Part shown: in pieces, positions 1-8,305 of the stretch
Layout of the letters: each line of letters starts with the position of its first letter
Position numbering within the stretch: the stretch's first letter is position 1
NCBI GenBank assembly: GCA_030248225.1
Contig: JASANE010028194.1
Location: 1 to 35,384 of the forward strand
Reading direction: 5' to 3'
DNA length: 35,384 bases
DNA from: Trileptium ribeirensis
Lineage: Eukaryota; Nematoda; Enoplea; Enoplida; Thoracostomopsidae
Notes under the pieces: model-generated
Seen by the model: only the letters and a program-made list of their open reading frames with translations
Told to the model about the DNA's origin: nothing
Database searches by the model: none
Position numbers and translations under genes: made by a program

Positions 1-437
1 CCCACTTCGGCTTAGTATATAGCTCAAATATAAGGACATTAGCCTAGGCTAATACTAAGATTCATTTCATTTACGCCCCTAAAAGTTATACTAGCCAAAA
101 TTTCGATCGATTTTGGTTAAACGAAATCCGGCCGATTTCATTTAAACATAAGTTCAATCGTATTGATTTCAATCATCCAAAATTTCAATCGATTTCCGCA
201 TTAAGTACAGTTAAAATACATAAAATTTCAAGTAATCGAAATTTTGAACGATTTCCCTTTTTGAGCATTAAATGAATTTAAAAATTAACAAAATCAGATA
301 TATTTTATCATTCGAAATTTCAATCGATTACGATTTCGAATGCACCATTTCCAGCTATGGCTGTGACTGCGTATATGCCATGAATAGGCTATTACTAAGC
401 TGCAAGTCAAACCCCCAATCTAAAGCATCAAACCCAC
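1..437. other. BRSK intron sequence with ATTTCRATCGATT-like repeats
   Basis: No exon was recognised. Between about 95 and 345 the words TTTCGATCGATTT, TTTCAATCGATT and CGAAATTTCAATCGATTA recur several times in both orientations. That suggests a worn tandem or inverted-repeat element related in wording to the one at 4153-4464. No clear ends or target duplication are visible. Confidence 0.4.
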
Positions 438-584
438 GGTCATTCGTTTCGAAGCGCCAACTTCGATCATTCCACGCAGTAAGTTCTGAGCGTCCGGCGG
501 TACAAAATGAGGAATATGGAAGACTCCTTTCTTGACCTTTTCTAGCAACTGGCGTAGGTTGTCGTCATCGAACGGAAGGGCGCC
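438..584 (-). CDS. BRSK: BRSK exon: C-lobe, helices G-H
   Basis: The exon encodes [20 protein letters not shown], then [20 protein letters not shown], then EVGASKRMT, in 49 codons. This is the late C-lobe of BRSK, with the Arg that packs helix H ([11 protein letters not shown]; the usual family wording is MIEVDxxxRLTLEHI). The acceptor ends TTAAG and has an interrupted pyrimidine tract. The 3' boundary is less certain: the donor GTGGGT after ACC (end at 438) keeps phase 0, while GTTTGA four bases later (end at 434) is a weaker alternative. Reading on in frame meets a stop within six codons, so splicing is needed here. The Gly where vertebrate BRSK has Asp in MIEVD is a small departure. The following exon is not in the first 437 bases. 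Confidence 0.9.
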
Positions 585-1236
585 CTTAACAAAAATAGAT
601 AAAATAAACCTAAGCTGAAAGAATAATTCAATAAAAACGCTGCCCATATTATTAAACATTTGCAAAATTTTCGAAAAAAAAAACTAAAAACAGACGAATT
701 CCAGATATATTGAGAAATTGAATTTAGCAAAAAGTAATAAAATCAAACATACTATAGTATAAGACCTTTGTCGGACAAAATGTTACGTGCTTGACAGGGT
801 CTTCCTTTGTAATTTAAACCGACCTTCTGTAGAGTAAAGAAATGTGATTACTTTAAAAATGCAGAAAATAACATAACAGTAAGTAGGAGGCCAGTATACA
901 GGTTAGGTAATAGCAGTAATGGCTAATTTTCGCAACGTATCGTTATGCACAGGCCGGCCAACTGTTGATTATGGCACCATTATGCTAATATCCGAAAATT
1001 AGGAGCTTTGTGTGGACTCAGTTTATAAATCTTGCACTTCCGATGTTTTTCAATGCCTTCCAAACATAAACCCTAATATCAGATTATGGGTACAATTAAC
1101 ACAGATTTTGTAGACATAATGCACGCTGTTTGGGTTCAGGTGTTGCCGCCTACCGTAGTCGGTTGACCACTGCAGCTGCTCCAGCCAGAGTCGCGTTCCT
1201 TCTAATTAATTATATATATTATTGTTTTAAACGTAC
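585..1236 (-). other. BRSK intron, 652 bp
   Basis: AT-rich sequence between two well-supported exons. It begins with GTACGT and ends with TTAAG on the minus strand. No other coding or repeat signal was recognised in it. Confidence 0.7.
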
Positions 1237-1305
1237 AACAAGAAGAGCGTAAAGAATCACTCCACAGCTCCACACGTCTGCTAGTCTTCCGTCATATTTT
1301 TCTCC
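1237..1305 (-). CDS. BRSK: BRSK exon: helix F region
   Basis: This is a 69-nt, 23-codon exon in phase 0 at both ends, too short to appear in an ordinary ORF scan. It encodes GEKYDGRLADVWSCGVILYA followed by LLV, matching the helix F segment of BRSK (the invariant Asp of DVWSCGV is present). It begins directly after an acceptor ending TTGTAG and ends before the donor GTACGT. It fits exactly between PEVIR of the previous exon and GALPFDDD of the next one, with no missing or extra codons. The length, phase and position make a chance match very unlikely. Confidence 0.93.
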
Positions 1306-1514
1306 CTACAACGTCAAGATATACGAACGTATATAAATAAAGTGGTAACTCGTAAGCGAGTGAAACGGGACCGAGCGTGGTTGTATTTTCAAGTTATTTT
1401 GTTTAATCATCTGTAATAGGATGTGTCTTATGTATATACCACCAAAAAACCACTTGGACCCTGAATCCACCCTAACACAATCGAAGCCAACACACAACGC
1501 ATCAAGTATTTGTA

Positions 1515-2240
1515 CTGATCTCTAGATAACCAAACCATCATATTATTCAGCCTACCGGAAAACCTATATAGACTAGTTTTGATGACCTGTACGCAATATG
1601 TAACCAACAACTAAAGACAGACTATATTCTGAAAATCGGTTTGCTGACCCTAAACCCATTCAAACACCACAAAAAGCAAGAAATATACATATTGGACTCT
1701 AGATTACCAACTCTTTGTACTCACCATACCGAAAAACCTCTATAATATATTATAAACTATTTTTGATGCTATATAGCAAACTACTGAAGACATACTATTT
1801 TCTGAAAATTGGGTTCATTTACCCTAAATGCAGAAAACGTTTGAAAATACATAATATACCTACTCGTGCTGAACTGTGGCTAAACAAACCACCATATTCA
1901 ACATAACGGAAAACCTTTAAAAGGCAATTCTTGATGACCTGTACACAATACGTAACCAAACAAGTGAAGACAGACTACATTCTAGAAATGAGGTTCATTG
2001 ACCCTAAATCCATTGAAAACCATGAAAAGCCTTGAAATATGCACGCTGGACTCAAGAAAACGAAATCATTAATTCAGGCTTCAGAAATACCTACATAATA
2101 TACTCCATTCTTGATACCCACCACTCAATCATAATCGGATAAATTTTGGAGAAATCAGGTTCGTCGATCGTAAAACGCTAGAAACCTCCTGAAAAGTATA
2201 ATCTATTCCACTTGGACTCTAGATAGCAAACCCATCGTAT
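1515..2240. repeat. Degenerate ~178-bp tandem repeat, about four units
   Basis: Phrases such as TTGGACTCTAGAT, ACCGGAAAACCT, TTTTGATGACCTGTACxCAATA, GAAGACAGACTA and CCCTAAA recur in the same order. Unit starts lie near 1515, 1693, 1868, 2048 and 2212, at spacings of 178, 175, 180 and 164 bp. Copies differ by many substitutions and small indels, so the array is old. It lies in the 1.5-kb BRSK intron and may be a stray satellite block. Confidence 0.75.
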
Positions 2241-2731
2241 TCAGCGGGCTTGGCAACCAAATACACTCTCGCAGTACTGTGAAAACACGCAACAACATGC
2301 AAAAATTTGAAAATCGTTATCTCTCGCACATAGTGAACGAACCATATTCGGGCTCCTAGCGACCCAAACAGTGTTCCCACAAAAACGTCGTGGTCAGCAG
2401 AATTGTACATCTCGATGACCTGATTCTGGTGTCCCTTTTTTCGATGCGAAGGCATAATTCCATGACCAATGTATATTTAAGTACAGAAATAGGAACAAAT
2501 TTTTCACCAATAATTCTCAAATTCTTCGCGAAATATTACCTTAACAGTACAATAACGCGAAAATAACAATCAGACAATAATTATACAGTGGACATCAAAG
2601 AGGTTATCAACTCTCTTTCTGCACGTGAAGGTAAGTAAAGAGAAACCAGTATATGACCAGCTCACAAACGACTAGTCAAAAAACAAGCAAACTACAACGA
2701 ATTCTCCGCAAACGAAGATGGCTTAACGTCA

Positions 2732-4152
<1,421 letters not shown>

Positions 4153-4464
4153 AGTTACAATCAGAAGTAAATTCTCAAAAATCGACCAAAGTTTCGTTCG
4201 ATTTCGATCGTTTGCATTTAAACGAAAGTTGATTAATTTAACGAATTTCGATTGCGTCAAAATAAAAAAAAACAATTTAATAAAGAATGTTAGTTCTCGT
4301 TTAATTTAACGAATTTCGATTGTGTTAAAATAAAACTATTTTAATAACAATTGTTGGCTTGCGTTTAATTTAACGAATTTCGTTTAAACGAAGATCGATT
4401 GATTGCGTTTTCTTTCGATTTCGTCTGCGTTCGATTTTATAAGCACTTAATTCTGATTGTAGCT
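4153..4464. mobile_element. MITE-like element with internal tandem repeats
   Basis: The ends form an imperfect inverted repeat: AG(T/C)TACAATCAGAA at 4153 and its reverse complement ending at 4464. Inside, TTAATTTAACGAATTTCG occurs three times (4233, 4301, 4365; spacing 68 and 64 bp), followed each time but the last by GATTG(C/T)GT(C/T)AAAATAAA. There is no coding capacity. No target duplication could be identified, so the superfamily is open. Confidence 0.6.
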
Positions 4465-4501
4465 GTGTTTCTGAAACTTATGCGATAACATTAGTAATAC
4501 C

Positions 4502-4938
4502 AAGAGTGTATAGAGAAAGAGTACGACATTGCCCTGCACTTTAATGTAAGCCGGTGTTATATGAGATGCGAGTTTTCGGCTCTATCCCCTCATTTCTGGG
4601 GACCAGGTCATAATGCACAGACACTTCCATGTTTTGTGGGGGAGCTCCGACCACCCCTTATTTTGTAGGGCGGTAGGTCGGACCTCGTCTCCCCGCTTTT
4701 GAGAAGGTGTTCGGTTGGAAAACTTTATCGGTCCAACTAACCCTTCTCAAACCTGGGGTCCGGTCTACCCCCCCCCGCCCACAAAATAATGGGGCAATCC
4801 GAGTTGTCTTTCAAAACGTTGGGGCCTGTGCATCTTGACCCCCATCAATGACGGCGTGAACCCGAAAACTTCCGTGTCATTTCACACAGGTGTACATTAA
4901 GCGCATTTAAGTGTCATACTCTTCCCTTATGCACCCTT
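4502..4938. mobile_element. Foldback element, ~437 bp, GC-rich centre
   Basis: The left half pairs with the reverse complement of the right half over nearly its whole length. AAGAGTGTATAGAG...GAGTACGACA at 4502 matches the reverse of TGTCATACTC...CACCCTT ending at 4938. Inner segments (GTTTTCGG, ATGCACAG, TTATTTTGT, TTGAGAAGG, AACTTTATCGGTCC) pair too. The imperfect hairpin carries G/C runs that stand out from the AT-rich surroundings. Target duplication unclear. Confidence 0.7.
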
Positions 4939-5222
4939 TATAAAACTAGTTTATAGAAATTTAAAGAAGAATGGGGAGGTCACCGTATTCCGAATATATC
5001 GAAGGATGGCTACACCGTTTACAGATGCTGGATGCTCTACAGTGGGTGATGGGAGACCCCCGCTTTCCAAGTTCCCCATGTTCGTGAGATTTCCCCCATG
5101 TTAACTAAATTCAAAATTTATAACTGTTTTTAAACATTAACTAGGACTATTTCTAATGCTAAAACCGCGTTTTATAGTTTGAAAATACATGCACGGCAGT
5201 ACAAATACATGATAATATGGAA
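4939..5222. other. Intron sequence, no gene
   Basis: AT-rich with short G/C runs. ACCCCCGCTTTCCAAGTTCC near 5057 resembles ACCCCCGCTTTGAAATTTCC near 5632, on the other side of the small element at 5228-5598. This may mark an older repeat that was split by that insertion. Confidence 0.3.
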
Positions 5223-5227
5223 ATATT

Positions 5228-5598
5228 CCGGGGTTATTTTAGGCCCTCCCAGATAGGGGTCAGTAATTTTATAAAAATTAATACATTTTTTCTTTCAGGT
5301 GTCCCAACATACCTCTGTGGCGCTGGTTTTTTTTCAGTTTTTGGCCATAATAGTATACGTGCATATTTTAGGTTTGGTGACCAAATAATTGATCGTTTAG
5401 CCTACGATATGCGTGTATATGAGTTAGAAATTTTCTAGCGACCCCTTAAGGGGTCAATTTTTTGAAAAAACGTAAATTTTAAGGGGTCGTTTTTGCGAAA
5501 AAGTAGGGGTCGGCGTCTAGGGGGGAGATCGCCGGGAGGGGGGAAGGCCGATCCTTGGGGTCGCCCCCCCCCCCTTCCCCCCTCTAAAATAACCCCGG
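5228..5598. mobile_element. 371-bp TIR element with 5-bp target duplication
   Basis: Perfect 15-bp terminal inverted repeats CCGGGGTTATTTTAG (5228-5242) and CTAAAATAACCCCGG (5584-5598) are flanked by ATATT on both sides (5223-5227 and 5599-5603). The interior has no credible gene: the overlapping short ORFs look like chance readings. The right part carries runs of G and C and the phrase AAGGGGTC twice. This is a short non-autonomous DNA transposon; the 5-bp duplication does not by itself fix the superfamily. Confidence 0.8.
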
Positions 5599-5603
5599 AT
5601 ATT

Positions 5604-6509
5604 TAGTATTTTTAAACAAAATGTATTCCCACCCCCGCTTTGAAATTTCCTCCGAGAATGAACATGGGGCCCCAGAAAGTCCCCCCACAGTTTTCGTAGG
5701 GCCGTGCACAAGCCAGAGAGGTGGTCATTGTGTTACCGATGAACAAAGAGCTGAAAACTATTGAAATTCTTAAATCGCAATTTTTAAGAAAATTATAACT
5801 TGAACAATGATTTTAACGCTTCGCATTCGCCTTATAGAGGTGATAAGTTTGGCCCGCAGCCTAGTCAGGCCTGTCTTATTTTCATTCGGGTTGAACAGGG
5901 TGTAGGGCCGGGATGGGCAGCCGATTTTCAAAAAAGCCTGAAACTCGAACCAAAGCCCGGCCCAAAATGTTTGAGAAGATACAAAATGAGGGTACATCCA
6001 ATGCAAAGATACTGCAAAAGTAGCTAAATTATTGCGTATACGTGAATTGTTACAATATCTCGGTTAGGTAAGCACTGAAGATTTGGTGATGTATATTGTT
6101 TGCTACGAAGATCCTTAGCATGCTAGCAACAGCTCTGAACAGGTCTGTGAGTAGTACACCGAGGTTGAACCAAAATATCCAGGTCCGGCTTTAGCCTGAC
6201 ACAGAAAGTTTCCTCAACACTATACGAAACTTATTGCAACTTTGATACGGTTCATCAAATTTAGTCCATCTGCTAGATGTTTCCAAAGGAAAAGGACACA
6301 TCGTCATCATTTTTCGAACAACATTTACCCGAATGATAAGTTATGAATTACAGCGACTAGCGACGGACAAAAAAGACAACTTCCCAATTTTGCTTCTTAG
6401 CGCCCTCAGTAGAGTCCTCACTCACTCCGTTTCAATAGTGCTCATGTTTAAGCCACAAATAGTACGAATTTAGCAGTTAAGCTAGGGAATAAAGTATTCA
6501 AAATACACA
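5604..6509. other. Intron sequence left of the large transposon
   Basis: No gene recognised. A GC-rich patch at about 5850-5970 contains several GGGCCGG/CCCGGCCC words. Bases 6355-6440 resemble, in reverse complement, the segment near 3052-3150. Confidence 0.35.
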
Positions 6510-6513
6510 ATTT
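6510..6513. repeat. Left target-site duplication ATTT
   Basis: The four bases directly left of the transposon are identical to the four directly right of it (11777-11780). Confidence 0.8.
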
Positions 6514-6547
6514 CTGCCGTGCCGGAGAACAGCGTATGTCCACTTTT
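6514..6547. repeat. Left terminal inverted repeat of the PWWP-DDE transposon
   Basis: Begins CTGCCGTGCCGG, then AGAACAGCG and the first TATGTCCACTTTT. It pairs with the right terminus at about 11740-11776, with a 3-nt length difference after CCGG and one T/C difference. Confidence 0.88.
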
Positions 6548-6863
6548 TGACGAAATCGAGTTATTAGCACTATCTGGATCAGAATTTCACGTAGAATCGC
6601 GTAGTGCAGTCCGTTTTTACGTATGTCCAACCAGTAACGAGATATATGCGGCTAAATTTTGGTAGAAAGCACGTATGTCCATCGTCCCGGGAGACAAAAA
6701 CAACGTATGTCCAAAAATTGTGGACATACGCTATTTTGCAATGGACATACACAGTTCTTTCTCGGTAAGTATCAAAATCGGCGTATGTCCGTGGACATTC
6801 GTCATTTTCACTCGGTAACACTAGAAACAGTGTATGTCCACGGACATACGCTATGGACATTCG
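6533..6863. promoter_or_regulatory. Subterminal block of eleven TGGACATACG motifs
   Basis: The 10-mer TGGACATACG or a near copy occurs in both orientations. As CGTATGTCCA-like: 6533, 6620, 6672, 6704, 6782 and 6831. As TGGACATACG-like: 6721, 6742, 6792, 6841 and 6854. Two pairs are directly abutting and inverted (6782/6792 and 6831/6841). A single further copy (TGGACATGCG, 11745) is in the right TIR. Repeated short subterminal motifs are usual transposase-binding sites in DNA transposons, so this is a likely binding block. Because it lies upstream of the gene, it could also let the transposase control its own promoter (inference). Confidence 0.8.
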
Positions 6864-7276
6864 CTGCTTAACTTCCTAGTTATTCCCTGTTTTAGGGCTA
6901 AATAATTGCAAGAAAGAGACCTTTCGAACAGTGCTGCAATATAAACACAAGTTGAACGCATCGTAGTCCAATATGTTTAGCTACAATACGACAAGCATTT
7001 ATATCAATTATTGCTTGATTTTTTAACAATTTCATGTGTCACGCGGTAAAATATACATTTCACCGTGTATACATTGTCTGTGCATTAAATACATGAATGT
7101 ATTTTGAACGAGCGTTTGGTTTCGGTAGCGTGATGATTCATATTTTAACAAAGCTTTAAGCATCGTATTTGTATAATTTGTAGCTTTTCTAAATGAAGTG
7201 TCCTTCAATGTTAATTATCACTGAGCACGCATGTACGCAAGGTATCTTGTAGGTATGCTTGGCAGGCATGTCAGAA
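6864..7276. other. Transposon 5' leader, non-coding
   Basis: About 410 bp of AT-rich sequence between the motif block and the 236-bp array. It should contain the promoter and 5' exon of the transposase transcript, but I cannot point to a specific start site. Confidence 0.4.
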
Positions 7277-7361
7277 CTTAAGTTTACTCTTATTTAACCT
7301 ATTTCTCCTTAATTTTAAACAGGATTTTATGATACGTTAGTATTCGTAAAATATACATCTA

Positions 7362-7517
7362 ATGTGTTTCGAAATAGACGCATATGTTTGGGTAAAATGG
7401 TCAAAATTATACGGGCCAGCTGTTGTTACTGATTCAGCCAAGTCCCCACCAGAGTTTTGTTCACTAACAACACTTTTTATATGGTGTCAAAAGAGGATGG
7501 TTCGCCTCGCATCTTAA
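7362..7517 (+). CDS. Decoy N-terminus ORF, unit 1 (51 aa)
   Basis: It starts MCFEIDAYVWVKWSKLYGP and keeps the transposase wording up to SAKSPPE (residue 31). It then continues with about 20 unrelated residues (FCSLTTLFIWCQ...) to a TAA inside the CTTAAG at the unit boundary. The PWWP-like signature LYWP is LYGP here. Whether it is translated is unknown. It would act as an upstream ORF or a truncated N-terminal peptide if transcribed with the main gene. Confidence 0.4.
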   Translation: MCFEIDAYVWVKWSKLYGPAVVTDSAKSPPEFCSLTTLFIWCQKRMVRLAS

Positions 7518-7597
7518 GTTTACTCTTATTTAACCTATTTCTCCTTAATTTTAAACAGGATTTTATGATACGTTAGTATTCGTAAAATATACATCTA

Positions 7598-7753
7598 ATG
7601 GCTTTCGAAATAGACGCATATGTTTGGGTAAAATGGTCAAAATTATACGGGCCAGCTGTTGTTACTGATTCAGCCAAGTCCCCACCAGAGTTTTGTTCAC
7701 TAACAACACTTTTTATAATGTGTCAAAAGAGGATGGTTCGCCTCGCATCTTAA
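7598..7753 (+). CDS. Decoy N-terminus ORF, unit 2 (51 aa)
   Basis: Same plan as unit 1 but starts MAFEIDAY and has a TGG-to-ATG change (Trp to Met) in the tail. It keeps LYGP instead of LYWP. Stop at the next CTTAAG. Confidence 0.4.
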   Translation: MAFEIDAYVWVKWSKLYGPAVVTDSAKSPPEFCSLTTLFIMCQKRMVRLAS

Positions 7754-7833
7754 GTTTACTCTTATTTAACCTATTTCTCCTTAATTTTAAACAGGATTTT
7801 ATGATACGTTAGTATTCGTAAAATATACATCTA

Positions 7834-7989
7834 ATGTGTTTCGAAATAGACGCATATGTTTGGGTAAAATGGTCAAAATTATACGGGCCAGCTGTTGTTA
7901 CTGATTCAGCCAAGTCCCCACCGGAGTTTTGTTCACTAACAACACTTTTTATATGGTGTCAAAAGAGGATGGTTCGCCTCGCATCTTAA
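7834..7989 (+). CDS. Decoy N-terminus ORF, unit 3 (51 aa)
   Basis: Starts MCFEIDAY. One silent CCA-to-CCG change (Pro, before Glu31) separates it from unit 1. Same LYGP and same tail. Confidence 0.4.
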   Translation: MCFEIDAYVWVKWSKLYGPAVVTDSAKSPPEFCSLTTLFIWCQKRMVRLAS

Positions 7990-8069
7990 GTTTACTCTTA
8001 TTTAACCTATTTCTCCTTAATTTTAAACAGGATTTTATGATACGTTAGTATTCGTAAAATATACATCTA

Positions 8070-8225
8070 ATGTCTTTCGAAATAGACGCATATGTTTGGG
8101 TAAAATGGTCAAAATTATACGGGCCAGCTGTTGTTACTGATTCAGCCAAGTCCCCACCAGAGTTTTGTTCACTAACAACACTTTTTATATGGTGCCAAAA
8201 GAGGATGGTTCGCCTCGCATCTTAA
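8070..8225 (+). CDS. Decoy N-terminus ORF, unit 4 (51 aa)
   Basis: Starts MSFEIDAY like the full-length gene. It still has LYGP and the short tail, with a silent TGT-to-TGC change. The stop lies inside the start of unit 5. Confidence 0.4.
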   Translation: MSFEIDAYVWVKWSKLYGPAVVTDSAKSPPEFCSLTTLFIWCQKRMVRLAS

Positions 8226-8305
8226 GTTTACAATTATTTAACCTATTTCTCCTTAATTTTAAACAGGATTTTATGATACGTTAGTATTCGTAAAATATAC
8301 ATCTA

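Noticed and set aside
5850..5970. GC-rich GGGCCGG/CCCGGCCC patch considered as a tRNA-like or SINE head
   Set aside because: No A/B box pair or clover-leaf fold could be drawn, and no A-tail or duplication is present.
6579..6871. Opposed ORFs with repeated HTLF, VCP or YVHG words across the transposon left end
   Set aside because: They are translations of the repeated TGGACATACG motif and not a gene.
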